Assembly (NCBI GenBank): GCA_030158485.1
Contig: JAOASS010000016.1
Location: forward strand, 233,398-297,397
Length of the DNA: 64,000 nt
From: Pseudobdellovibrionaceae bacterium
Lineage (GTDB): Bacteria > Bdellovibrionota > Bdellovibrionia > Bdellovibrionales > Bdellovibrionaceae
Direction: 5' to 3'
In this document: positions 1-8,518 of the stretch, one piece after another
Layout: the number at the start of each line of letters is the position of its first letter
Position numbering within the stretch: the first letter of the stretch is position 1
Position numbers and translations under genes: made by a program
Notes under the pieces: generated by a model
Told to the model about the DNA's origin: nothing
The model's input: only the letters and a program-made list of their open reading frames with translations
The model's database searches: none

Positions 1-734
1 GTATCGTCAATTTCATGTCCGTAGAGAGACATTTTCATTTCGGTTCGCAAAGAGTCTCTGGCGCCTAAGCCGATCGGCTTGACTCCAAAGTCCTGGCCAG
101 TTTGAAGAAGAGTTTTCCAAAGATCTGAAGCCCCTTTATTTTCGATAAAGATTTCTCCGCCTTTTTCGCCTGTGTAGCCAGTTGTTGCAAATATAACTGA
201 ATGACCATTCCAATTTAACTTTTTTAAACTAAAAGATTTCATTGAGGCTGAGTTGATTTTTAAAACCGAATCTAACAACGCAAACGCTTTGGGTCCCTGC
301 ACGGCAATTTGGGCCCAATAAAGGCTTTCATTAACGAGTTCGGCCCCTTTGTTATTTTCTTGAAAGTGTTTCCAGTCTTTTTCGACATTGGCGGCGTTCA
401 CACAAACTAAGTAGTCTTCATTTTTTTTAAGGCAGTAGACGATAATATCGTCTACCAATCCGCCGCAGGAATTAGGGAGCAGTGAATACTGCGCCTGATC
501 TTCTTCTAAAGCAGCAATGTTGTTGGTTGTCAGCCACTGAAGAGTTTCGAGAGCGCGAGGGCCTTTGAGTCTGAATTCGCCCATGTGGCTGACGTCAAAA
601 AGTCCAACATGATTTCTAACAGTCAAATGTTCATCTTTTAAATTCGAATACTGAATAGGCATTTGCCATCCAGCAAATTCAACCATGCGGGCACCTAATT
701 GAATATGATCTTCATACAACGGAGTTTTTTTCAT
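1..734 (-). CDS. gcvT: Aminomethyltransferase GcvT (glycine cleavage T-protein), C-terminus cut by window edge
   Basis: This is the N-terminal ~244 residues of the tetrahydrofolate-dependent T-protein of the glycine cleavage system, which releases ammonia and methylene-THF from the aminomethyl group on lipoyl-GcvH. The family pattern is clear: start MKKTPLYEDHI, then FAGWQMPIQY, the FDVSHMGEF strand, GGLVDDIIVY containing the catalytic-region Asp, and LGARDSLRTEMKMSLYGHEID in the folate-binding part. The ATG at 732-734 follows a short non-coding gap after the next gene. About one third of the usual ~365-residue protein lies beyond the left edge. GcvP of the same complex is on the same strand but about 4 kb upstream, with three unrelated genes between them. 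GcvH is not in the window. Confidence 0.95.
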   Translation of the reverse strand, partial: MKKTPLYEDHIQLGARMVEFAGWQMPIQYSNLKDEHLTVRNHVGLFDVSHMGEFRLKGPRALETLQWLTTNNIAALEEDQAQYSLLPNSCGGLVDDIIVYCLKKNEDYLVCVNAANVEKDWKHFQENNKGAELVNESLYWAQIAVQGPKAFALLDSVLKINSASMKSFSLKKLNWNGHSVIFATTGYTGEKGGEIFIENKGASDLWKTLLQTGQDFGVKPIGLGARDSLRTEMKMSLYGHEIDD

Positions 735-798
735 CAGTATCTTGAATCAAGAAGCCGGCCTTCAGTCAAAGAAAATCAATACAACATTTTTATTTAAA

Positions 799-1773
799 TT
801 AATCGTGTCGTCGAATTTTTAGAGACCGTAACTCGTTGGATTTTTTTTCAAATCCATCGACATAGATTCTGTCCCCTCGACTGAGTTCTGGGGCTTCTCC
901 ATTTCGGAGCATCCAGGACAGGAATTCACGGTCTGAACCTCGGCAAATAAGTTGTCTGGTTTTGCCTTTTTCGTGAAGCGGGTCTCCTACAAGCCGAGAC
1001 CAAGTTTTAGCAATAGGAGGTGTTTTACGGGCTGCTAAATAGCTGAAAGTGAGAGTGTTATTTTTCATAGGCAAATATTTTTCCATGTTTTCAAACCAAG
1101 AAGGTTTTTCAATCAACACCCGATCGTGACACCAGTCCGTTTTGGACTGAGAAAGTAAAGGGCAAGCTAACTGATGAGGGCAGGGCGCCCAAATAAAATA
1201 ATTTTTTTCAATCAGTTGCTGACGTAGTTCTAGCAGCTTGCGGCCGTCTTGCTGTGTTGAAGGTTCAATAATCAGAAGGGCTTCCGATTCAAAAATCCAA
1301 TCGGGTAAGCTTTCAAGCTCTGTTAAAGAGTAAGAAAAAACTGTTAAACTATGGGGACCGACTTGGGGTTTTTCAATCCAATGAAAGTTTGGGAAAAATC
1401 TTTGAGGGATTGATGACCGTTCAAAAAGTTGAGGCTTAGGAAACTGATCCTGAAGGGCCCAACTAGCAGTGCCAACTCCGGCCCCGTAATCCAGCATATA
1501 TTTTAGATTTTGAAAAAAATTTTGATTGATTAATTCAGACTTAATTTTAAGTAGTCGCAAAGTATTAAGTGGCCAAAAATAGACTAACCCTGCTCTTTGG
1601 GCCCATTCCTTTTCCCAGGGAGTCGGACTGTCGGGGTTATGGATATAAAAGTCTGAAAGCTGCAGAACGTCTTCGGCTAGACTTTTCGGCAGCTGGGACC
1701 ACTTCTTTTCAGCAAAAAGACGATTAACTTCTGATTCAATGTAGGTAGGAAAAGGAAAAATATTTTTTATCAT
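799..1773 (-). CDS. Rsm22/METTL17-type small-subunit ribosome assembly protein (methyltransferase fold)
   Basis: This 324-residue protein has a Rossmann methyltransferase glycine loop (DYGAGVG, residues 95-101). Further on it carries the Rsm22 signature CPHQLACPLLSQSKTDWCH, and a fourth Cys in QLICRGSD. The four cysteines (198, 204, 215, 277) match in order and rough spacing the [4Fe-4S] ligands known from mitochondrial Rsm22/METTL17, which bind the small ribosomal subunit during assembly. Bacterial members are known as a family, but their function is little studied. Its ATG overlaps the ATG of the divergent CpaF gene on one CATG. It is followed on the same strand by gcvT after 64 bases. Confidence is high for the family and low for the exact role. 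Confidence 0.8.
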   Translation of the reverse strand: MIKNIFPFPTYIESEVNRLFAEKKWSQLPKSLAEDVLQLSDFYIHNPDSPTPWEKEWAQRAGLVYFWPLNTLRLLKIKSELINQNFFQNLKYMLDYGAGVGTASWALQDQFPKPQLFERSSIPQRFFPNFHWIEKPQVGPHSLTVFSYSLTELESLPDWIFESEALLIIEPSTQQDGRKLLELRQQLIEKNYFIWAPCPHQLACPLLSQSKTDWCHDRVLIEKPSWFENMEKYLPMKNNTLTFSYLAARKTPPIAKTWSRLVGDPLHEKGKTRQLICRGSDREFLSWMLRNGEAPELSRGDRIYVDGFEKKSNELRSLKIRRHD

Positions 1774-2944
1774 GAGGGTTGAAAAAACAACAAGACGAAA
1801 GATCAGTCAACAATTCCTTTATTATGCCGAAAAAACAGATATGAATCCGAATACAGGTGTAAGCCATACAGTCACAGATTGGAAAACGGAAGCGGGTCCG
1901 CTTCGAGTTCTTATCATGGATCCCCATGTTTCCGAAATCATGGTGAATAGTTGGGATCTTATATTCGTTGAAAAAAATGGCGTGATCGAAGAGTCTTCTA
2001 TCAAATTTAAAGATCCCGATGCCCTGATGCGTTTTGTTCAATCTTTAGCTGTTTTTGTTGGTAAAGAGCTTAATCGTCGAAGTCCATGTTTAGATGCTCG
2101 ATTAAATGATGGTTTCCGTTTAAATATTGTTGTTCCGCCTGTGGCACTTGATGGGCCTTCAATTACAATTCGAAAGCCCTCTATGCAAAGTAAAAGTTAC
2201 CAAGAGCTTGTGACAATGGGACATCTAGATGCTAAGGCAACTTATTTTTTAAGCCAAGCAGTCGCTGCAAAACAAAACATGATTGTATCGGGTGGAACGG
2301 GATCGGGAAAAACAACATTACTAAATGTACTCAGTGGATTTGTCAGATCAAAAGAGCGTGTTGTGACAATTGAAGATACTGCAGAGCTTCAACTTAAAGT
2401 TAAAAACTTGATTCGGATGGAAACAAAAGCAGCTATCGGAAATGATACAAGCGTGGGTATGGACATGCTTTTAAGAAATGCACTTCGAATGAGACCAGAC
2501 CGGATTATAATCGGAGAGTGCCGTGGCTCAGAAACTTGGGATATGCTTATGGCAATGAACACTGGCCATGAAGGAAGCATGACAACAGTTCATGCTAATA
2601 CGGCAGCCGATGCTCTTCGCCGTCTTGAATCGATGATTTTAAGAACTGGTACAGATGCTCCACTGAGTATGATACAAGCAGATATTGCGAACACAATTCA
2701 TTTCATTGTTCAAACATCCCGAAATATAGATGGTAAACGTGAAATCACTGAAATTGCTGAAGTGTCTGGTCGCAACGAAACGGATTATATTGTGAATCAT
2801 GTTTTTAAAATGGGTGCCAATGGAATACAAAGTACGGGCTATATTCCTCGATTTGTTGCAGATCATGCGAATCGACCAGATTCAAAAGTCCGATTTCCTG
2901 CAGACTATTTCAATCCTGATAAAAAAATATCTTTAGCAGCCTAA
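1772..2944 (+). CDS. cpaF: CpaF-family secretion/pilus ATPase (copy 1)
   Basis: This 390-residue AAA-type traffic ATPase belongs to the CpaF/TadA (VirB11-like) group, which powers pilus assembly or secretion from the cytoplasmic face of the inner membrane. An N-terminal domain (about residues 40-140, with [16 protein letters not shown] and [17 protein letters not shown]) precedes Walker [13 protein letters not shown] (173-184), the Asp box VTIEDTAEL (198-206), Walker [10 protein letters not shown] (244-252) and the His box [12 protein letters not shown] (264-275). All catalytic motifs are intact. No TadB/C, CpaE or Flp genes are nearby. The next gene is a von Willebrand A lipoprotein. Neither the ATG at 1772 nor the in-frame ATG at 1841 has a good ribosome binding site, so the start is uncertain. 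Confidence 0.9.
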   Translation: MRVEKTTRRKISQQFLYYAEKTDMNPNTGVSHTVTDWKTEAGPLRVLIMDPHVSEIMVNSWDLIFVEKNGVIEESSIKFKDPDALMRFVQSLAVFVGKELNRRSPCLDARLNDGFRLNIVVPPVALDGPSITIRKPSMQSKSYQELVTMGHLDAKATYFLSQAVAAKQNMIVSGGTGSGKTTLLNVLSGFVRSKERVVTIEDTAELQLKVKNLIRMETKAAIGNDTSVGMDMLLRNALRMRPDRIIIGECRGSETWDMLMAMNTGHEGSMTTVHANTAADALRRLESMILRTGTDAPLSMIQADIANTIHFIVQTSRNIDGKREITEIAEVSGRNETDYIVNHVFKMGANGIQSTGYIPRFVADHANRPDSKVRFPADYFNPDKKISLAA

Positions 2945-3054
2945 AGTTTTCGATAAATGATTTTAAAATCAATTTCTGGGATAAGTGTTTCAATTTTAAA
3001 GTCTGATTTTTTGATTATATTTTTGCCACTTAAGTTTTGTGAATTGTATAACCT

Positions 3055-3072
3055 ATGAACATCATAGTTCAT
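3055..3072. promoter_or_regulatory. Inverted repeat upstream of VWA lipoprotein
   Basis: ATGAAC and GTTCAT flank six bases (3055-3060 and 3067-3072), about 70 bases before the lipoprotein start in the 200-base gap after cpaF. It could be an operator or a small leader hairpin. There is no further support. Confidence 0.25.
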
Positions 3073-3144
3073 TTTGATATTTTGCCTGTGTAAAACTTGT
3101 GACATTCAAAAAAAGAGTCAAACTGGTTTTAATAGGAGCAACTT

Positions 3145-4821
3145 GTGAGAATATTAGGGTTACCTCAATTTAAAATTTTGTTACTTTGCTTTTCAGTCAG
3201 TTATTTATCAGGTTGTATTTTTGCAGAAGATAAGGGTGCTATCGAAAACGTGGGGACACCTGTTTCCGGAGAAGGTGATTTTACAGTGAGCCCACCGCCT
3301 TCTTCTGAAGTTTCAGTTGAAGTCCCTGCTTCTTCGGCTCCATTGGAGAACACGGATTTGCCAAATCAAGGCACCCTTCAACCTGAATTTAGATTCACAA
3401 TTGATAATGGACGCCCTTACACTGAAGGCGAAGAAATAACGCTATCTATTTCAACTGATTTGCCGACTTACCTTTATTATAAAATCAGCCCAAATGAAAA
3501 TTGCGAGGGTGGCACTTGGGTTGGTCTAGATGAAAGCTTATCTGCCGAAGTGAAAGTGACAAACTTTTTAAGAAATTCAAATAACCAGTATTCGGTAAGA
3601 TTTAAAGATGTTGATTCGACTCCTGCGGATTGCTTAAAAGCATCAATTGTTCACGATAATCAGGGGCCAGATATTTTATTTACAAAATATCCAATGGCAA
3701 TTTTAGAAGAAGGTGCTTCTTCTGAAATAATTGCAGAAGTAAAAGATGTTTCCCCCATCATGGCAGTGACTTGTTCCATGAACTCAATTAGTAAAAACTG
3801 TTTAGCGGGAACTAATATTATCCAACTTTCTCAATTACCTGCGGGCCAATATCATTTTTCGATTACAGCGACAGATATTCATGGTCATTCGAATTCAAAA
3901 TCGATTTCATGGACGGTTGTGAATAAAGCAAAACTTTTAACTCAGACTGTACTAATAAAAGACGATCGTAAAGTGGATGTGCTGATCGTGATCGATAATT
4001 CAGGATCTATGGAGTACGAACAAAGAAGTATGGGTAATCGAGTTAAAAATATGCTTTCAGTTTTAAGAGGTTTAGACTACAGAATTGCCGTCACAACAAC
4101 GGACCCCGGTGCAACTCGAACTTCTAACGGAATTAAATATTATGGCGACGGTGACTTAATCCCTATTTCAGGTCAAACAGGTAAGCTTTGGATTGATTCA
4201 CTGATGGATGAATCAGTGGCTCAGCAATCATTAAGTCAAACATTGCAAAGACCAGAAACAGGTTCTGGATCTGAGCAAGCAATTCGTGCAACCTATCGTT
4301 TTATTGAAAGAGCAACGACACCAAGTTCGAGTTCAATCAGTACTTTCTTTCGAGAAGGCGCAAATTTTGCAACTCTTGTTATTTCGGATGAAGATGAATC
4401 GGCTAACACTGAAAAAAATGATCCTGAAAAATTATTGCAATTGATCGCTTCAAAGTTTAGTGGCCAAAAAGCATTCTCTTGGCACTCCATTATCACCAAA
4501 CCCGGAGATTTGAGTTGTAAGAATACCCACGGAGCAACTTATGGTGAACGTTACAAAAAAATAACGAACTTAACTGGTGGAATTCTAGGCTCCGTATGTG
4601 AAGCTGACTACGCGACTCAAGTTTCAGGTGTTGCAACGGAAATTCGAAATTTAATTAAGAATATCACTTTATCATGCGAACCTTTAAGTGGTTACTCGAT
4701 TCAAGTGATTCGTAATGGAGTGGCTTATGCTGTGCCATTTACTCTTGAAGGGCTTAACTTAAAATTCGCAAGTGAACTAGAGCCTGGGGAATATAAAGTG
4801 GACTATGCTTGTTTGAAATAG
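3145..4821 (+). CDS. Lipoprotein with von Willebrand factor A domain
   Basis: This 558-residue protein starts at a GTG with an AGGAG ribosome binding site six bases upstream. The N-terminus is a lipoprotein signal peptide with lipobox LSGC (Cys24), so it should be anchored in a membrane facing the periplasm or outside. A Pro/Ser-rich linker and two likely Ig-like segments (about residues 75-165 and 170-260) lead to a VWA domain at about residue 276, with the metal-binding DNSGSM motif and a later SDEDES stretch. VWA domains usually bind proteins or surfaces through the metal site. Cysteines in the second half suggest disulphides. It follows cpaF by 200 bases on the same strand. Substrate and partners are unknown. 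Confidence 0.8.
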   Translation: MRILGLPQFKILLLCFSVSYLSGCIFAEDKGAIENVGTPVSGEGDFTVSPPPSSEVSVEVPASSAPLENTDLPNQGTLQPEFRFTIDNGRPYTEGEEITLSISTDLPTYLYYKISPNENCEGGTWVGLDESLSAEVKVTNFLRNSNNQYSVRFKDVDSTPADCLKASIVHDNQGPDILFTKYPMAILEEGASSEIIAEVKDVSPIMAVTCSMNSISKNCLAGTNIIQLSQLPAGQYHFSITATDIHGHSNSKSISWTVVNKAKLLTQTVLIKDDRKVDVLIVIDNSGSMEYEQRSMGNRVKNMLSVLRGLDYRIAVTTTDPGATRTSNGIKYYGDGDLIPISGQTGKLWIDSLMDESVAQQSLSQTLQRPETGSGSEQAIRATYRFIERATTPSSSSISTFFREGANFATLVISDEDESANTEKNDPEKLLQLIASKFSGQKAFSWHSIITKPGDLSCKNTHGATYGERYKKITNLTGGILGSVCEADYATQVSGVATEIRNLIKNITLSCEPLSGYSIQVIRNGVAYAVPFTLEGLNLKFASELEPGEYKVDYACLK

Positions 4822-4826
4822 TCCAC
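4798..4826 (+). terminator. Hairpin over the stop codon of the VWA lipoprotein
   Basis: GTGGACTAT (4798-4806) pairs perfectly with ATAGTCCAC (4818-4826) across an 11-base loop, and the TAG stop lies in the second arm. No T-run follows, so this is not a classic intrinsic terminator. It sits in the 24-base gap between convergent genes and may stabilise the 3' end or separate the two transcripts. Confidence 0.4.
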
Positions 4827-4845
4827 CCATCGAAATACTTAAATA

Positions 4846-7722
4846 TTATGATTGGTAATCATCCAACGGGGGGCACGAACAAACTATATTACGGTCCCCA
4901 TAGGCATTATCCACTCGTGCAACTGATGGAAAGTATTTATTTTTCTTTACCCACGCTAATGGAAATGCTGCTTTTGTTCGACTATAAGAATGCTTCCATT
5001 CATCTTTCAAAAGCATTTCAGCTGTGTGGGGAGAATTTTTAAGTACATTATTTTCTTTCGGGAACTTTCCGTTTTCCACTTCATGGATTTCCTGACGAAT
5101 TGAAATCATCGCTTCAATAAAACGATCAAGTTCGGGTTTCGACTCGCTTTCAGTTGGTTCAACCATTAAAGTTCCAGCAACTGGGAAGCTCATGGTGGGT
5201 GCGTGAAAACCGTAATCCATAAGTCGTTTAGCAACATCAGTGACATCAATTTCAGAAGATTTTTTGAGGGGCCGTAAATCTAAAATACATTCATGGGCTA
5301 CTAAACCTTCTTTGCCTTTGTAAAGAATCGGGTAGTGAGGCTCTAATTTTTTAGCAATGTAGTTTGCACTCAAGATTGAAACAAGAGTCGCTTTTTTTAA
5401 GCCTTCAGCGCCCATCATAGAAATATAAGCCCAAGAAATGGGAAGAATACTTGCGCTTCCCCAAGGAGCCGAAGTGATTGCGGTGATACCAGTTTTGGAA
5501 CCCATTTCAGGAACAAGTGAATGCTTTGGTAAAAACGGTGCTAAGTGAGATTTGACTCCGATCGGGCCAACACCCGGGCCACCGCCACCATGGGGAATCG
5601 CAAATGTCTTATGCAAATTCATATGGGAAACGTCAGGGCCAAATTCTCCGGGTTTACAAATTCCAACAAGAGCATTCATGTTGGCGCCGTCCATATAAAC
5701 TTGACCACCATGTTCATGAATAATGTCGCAAATTTCAGTAATGGCTTCTTCAAAAACGCCATGAGTTGATGGATAGGTGACCATAAGAGCGGCTAGGTTT
5801 TGTGAATGCTCAATTGCTTTTTCTTTGAGATCCTTCACATCAACATTTCCGTTTTCGTCGCATTTTGTCACCACAACTTGCATTCCCACCATAATAGCAG
5901 AAGCCGGATTTGTTCCGTGAGCACTTGAAGGAATCAAACAAATATTGCGGTGACTTTGGTTTTTTGATTTATGATATTCGCGAATAACAAGTAAACCTGC
6001 ATATTCACCTTGGGCACCTGAATTAGGTTGTAACGAAACCGCTGAAAAACCAGTGATATCACAAAGTTTTTTTTCAAGATCATCGATCATATGCAATAAA
6101 CCAACAGCCTGATCAAGAGGAGCAAATGGATGAAGTTGACTGATTTCAGGCCAGGAAACGGGCATCAGTTCAGTTGCTGAATTGAGTTTCATTGTGCACG
6201 ACCCAAGCGGAATCATAGATTGTGTCAGTGTCACATCTTTTGACTGAAGTCTTTGGATGTATCTCATCAACTCAGTTTCAGAGTGATAAAGATTAAAAGT
6301 AGGATGTGTTAGATATTGTGATTTACGCTTTAAATCAGGGTCAAAGCTATAGTCTTCGGTTTTAAGTCCCTCTGCTTTTAAGTTAACGAATTCACCGTGA
6401 TTGAAAGCTTGCAGAATTGATTCGACAGTTTCAATTGTGCAAGTCTCATCTAAAGTGAATGAAACAGTTTTTTTATTAATCAGTCTTAAGTTGATATCAA
6501 GATCCAAAGCTTCATCAACAATATTTTCTGCGCGATCCGTATCAACTGCAATCGTATCAAAATAGCTTTCAGACTTGAGCTTAAAGCCCATGCCTTTTAA
6601 ACCTTGGGCTGCTAAGCGAGCCATCGAGTGAACTCTTTCTGCCATCTTTTTCAAACCTTGAGGGCCATGATAGACAGCATAAAAGCTAGCCATGTTAGCG
6701 AGTAGGACTTGTGCTGTGCAGATATTAGAAGTCGCTTTTTCACGGCGAATATGTTGTTCACGAGTTTGAAGGGCAAGTCGAAGCGCTTTATTGCCTTGAG
6801 AATCAACGGAAACCCCAACAAGGCGACCCGGCAATAATCTTTTATGAGCATCTTGAGTAGCTAAGTAAGCCGCATGCGGGCCACCAAATCCAAAAGGCAC
6901 GCCAAAACGCTGGGTATTGCCGACGACAATGTCGGCTCCCCATTCTCCGGGAGGCTGTATAAGAGTCAGGGCTAATAAATCAGTTGAAGCAATAACCAGG
7001 GCTCCTGCTTGATGAACCTTTTCAGCTAGAGATTTTAAATTTTCGACTTTGCCATCAGTGCCGGGATAAGAAACCATTACGGCAAAAACTGAATGATCAA
7101 ATTGAAATTTTGAAACGTCTTCAACTAGCATTTCAATACCCAGTGGCGTCGCTCGAGTTTTTAAAACTTCTAAAATATGTGGGTGAAGATTATTTGAAGC
7201 GATGAATTTGTTGGCATTGCCTTTTTTATGCAGGGCATAGGACATCTGCATCGCTTCGGCACTAGCTGTTCCTTCATCTAGCAAAGAAGCATTACAAATT
7301 TGCATTCCAGTTAAATCAGCAACCATTGTTTGAAAGTTAAGAATTGCTTCTAAGCGACCTTGTGAAATTTCAGGCTGATAAGGAGTGTAAGCTGTGTACC
7401 AATTTGGATTTTCAAAAACGTTACGTAAAATAGGACTTGGAGTTAGCGTTCCTGCGTAACCCATACCGATTAAAGATTTGTAAACTTTATTTTGAGAGAC
7501 TTTATTTTTTAATTTCTGAAGAAGTTCATTTTCAGCAAGACCGTCTCCGATGCTGAGGGGTTTTTGCAAACGAATATTTTGAGGAACCACATGACGGGCC
7601 ATTTCTTCAAGATTTTCGAAACCCAATTCTTTTAACATTAATTTAATATCTTCATCGCGTGGACCGATATGCCGATGGACAAATTCATTGCGAGTTGAGA
7701 GAGCTGATGTGAGTTCTGACAT
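4846..7722 (-). CDS. gcvP: Glycine dehydrogenase (decarboxylating), GcvP
   Basis: This is the 958-residue PLP-dependent P-protein of the glycine cleavage system. It decarboxylates glycine and passes aminomethyl to lipoyl-GcvH. It is a single fused chain rather than the split GcvPA/GcvPB form. The N-terminal half begins FVHRHIGPRDEDIKLML and contains GYAGTLTPSPILRNVFENP. The C-terminal half has SLGSCTMKLNSATEL and the PLP-lysine region NLHKTFAIPHGGGGPG at about residue 700. I use the ATG at 7722, which has an AAGG site about eight bases upstream, rather than a TTG 18 bases earlier. The gene is separated from gcvT by three unrelated genes. Confidence 0.97.
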   Translation of the reverse strand: MSELTSALSTRNEFVHRHIGPRDEDIKLMLKELGFENLEEMARHVVPQNIRLQKPLSIGDGLAENELLQKLKNKVSQNKVYKSLIGMGYAGTLTPSPILRNVFENPNWYTAYTPYQPEISQGRLEAILNFQTMVADLTGMQICNASLLDEGTASAEAMQMSYALHKKGNANKFIASNNLHPHILEVLKTRATPLGIEMLVEDVSKFQFDHSVFAVMVSYPGTDGKVENLKSLAEKVHQAGALVIASTDLLALTLIQPPGEWGADIVVGNTQRFGVPFGFGGPHAAYLATQDAHKRLLPGRLVGVSVDSQGNKALRLALQTREQHIRREKATSNICTAQVLLANMASFYAVYHGPQGLKKMAERVHSMARLAAQGLKGMGFKLKSESYFDTIAVDTDRAENIVDEALDLDINLRLINKKTVSFTLDETCTIETVESILQAFNHGEFVNLKAEGLKTEDYSFDPDLKRKSQYLTHPTFNLYHSETELMRYIQRLQSKDVTLTQSMIPLGSCTMKLNSATELMPVSWPEISQLHPFAPLDQAVGLLHMIDDLEKKLCDITGFSAVSLQPNSGAQGEYAGLLVIREYHKSKNQSHRNICLIPSSAHGTNPASAIMVGMQVVVTKCDENGNVDVKDLKEKAIEHSQNLAALMVTYPSTHGVFEEAITEICDIIHEHGGQVYMDGANMNALVGICKPGEFGPDVSHMNLHKTFAIPHGGGGPGVGPIGVKSHLAPFLPKHSLVPEMGSKTGITAITSAPWGSASILPISWAYISMMGAEGLKKATLVSILSANYIAKKLEPHYPILYKGKEGLVAHECILDLRPLKKSSEIDVTDVAKRLMDYGFHAPTMSFPVAGTLMVEPTESESKPELDRFIEAMISIRQEIHEVENGKFPKENNVLKNSPHTAEMLLKDEWKHSYSRTKAAFPLAWVKKNKYFPSVARVDNAYGDRNIVCSCPPLDDYQS

Positions 7723-7760
7723 AGTAAGGCCTTTCGTCAATTTCAGAGCCTAAAATAGCA

Positions 7761-7800
7761 AAAACCCCGCGTACATTGTAGTAGTACAGCAGGGTTTTTT
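7761..7800 (-). terminator. Intrinsic terminator of the histone-like gene
   Basis: AAAACCC (7761-7767) pairs with GGGTTTT (7792-7798), with an inner GTAC/GTAC stem at 7771-7774 and 7784-7787. T-runs lie on both strands. It sits 36 bases downstream of the histone-like gene on the minus strand, just before gcvP. Confidence 0.75.
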
Positions 7801-7835
7801 TATTCAGACTCTTTGCGCCATCAATTTTAAAGAAA

Positions 7836-8246
7836 TTAGGCTTTTTTAGCCATTTTTTTAGTCGAACGTGTTTTAGCTTTTGCAGCCATTTTTTTAGTTG
7901 TTGCTTTCGACTTTAAGATTTTCGTCGCTTTGGCTTGTTGCTGAGTGGCCTTCTTTTTGTAGTTGTTCAAGTTTTTTTCAACTTGGTTAGCAGACTTTTT
8001 GATTTTGCTGATCGCAGTTTGGACTTCTTTGTTTAAATCTTTTTCTGCAACACGAACCTTAGATAAAATTCTTGAGTATTCAGCTTTTGCTTTTTTAACA
8101 GCTTGTTCTTTTTCAGAATTTAATTTTTGGTTTAAGTCAGTTTGCATTTTTTTAAGATCTTGGCTTAAACGATCAAAATCCGATAAAAATCTTTTGACGT
8201 TTGGATTCTTTGATAAGTTTTCGATAATTTTCGTGAGAGCGTTCAT
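7836..8246 (-). CDS. Lys/Ala-rich histone-like protein with coiled-coil N-terminus
   Basis: The ATG at 8246 has an AGGAG site seven bases upstream and gives 136 residues. An in-frame TTG 21 bases earlier has no such site. Residues 1-95 look like a long charged helix (LSQDLKKMQTDLNQKLNSE and similar). The last ~40 residues are a basic Lys/Ala/Thr tail (ATTKKMAAKAKTRSTKKMAKKA) like those of AlgP-type or H1-like DNA-binding proteins. Nucleoid or RNA binding is a reasonable inference but not shown. It is a single-gene unit with its own terminator and a 5' leader that can form two adjacent hairpins. Confidence 0.75.
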   Translation of the reverse strand: MNALTKIIENLSKNPNVKRFLSDFDRLSQDLKKMQTDLNQKLNSEKEQAVKKAKAEYSRILSKVRVAEKDLNKEVQTAISKIKKSANQVEKNLNNYKKKATQQQAKATKILKSKATTKKMAAKAKTRSTKKMAKKA

Positions 8247-8518
8247 GGAATCTCCTGTTACTGGCAAGCCTTCTAGAGCTTACCTGTTGAATCGCTTTGT
8301 TTTTTGCAAAGCGATGAGAGTCAGTCAATGAGTGACTTCTCGTTAATGGAATCAGACTCGAGAGGAGAAATACTGTATTTTGTTTAAAAAATCAATCAAT
8401 CGGATGATTTTACCAATATCAAACCTTTTTGGGGTTCACTCGTTGCTTTTTTGCATTAAAGAAATCGGCTAATAGCTCTTAAATCAACTTCAGAGTCATT
8501 GGGTTTGGTATGGGACAT
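8247..8518 (-). promoter_or_regulatory. Structured leader and promoter region of the histone-like gene
   Basis: This 272-base gap holds two adjacent hairpins close to the gene start. One is a 9-bp stem (ATCGCTTTG at 8291-8299 with CAAAGCGAT at 8307-8315). The other is a bulged stem with arms at 8316-8323 and 8333-8341. A 13-base interrupted palindrome AAATACTGTATTT at 8368-8380 could be an operator. I see no gene and nothing recognisable in 8400-8518. Confidence 0.35.

Noticed and set aside
4809-5042. Plus-strand open frame at the end of gcvP
   Set aside because: It lies almost wholly inside gcvP on the other strand, whose protein is certain.
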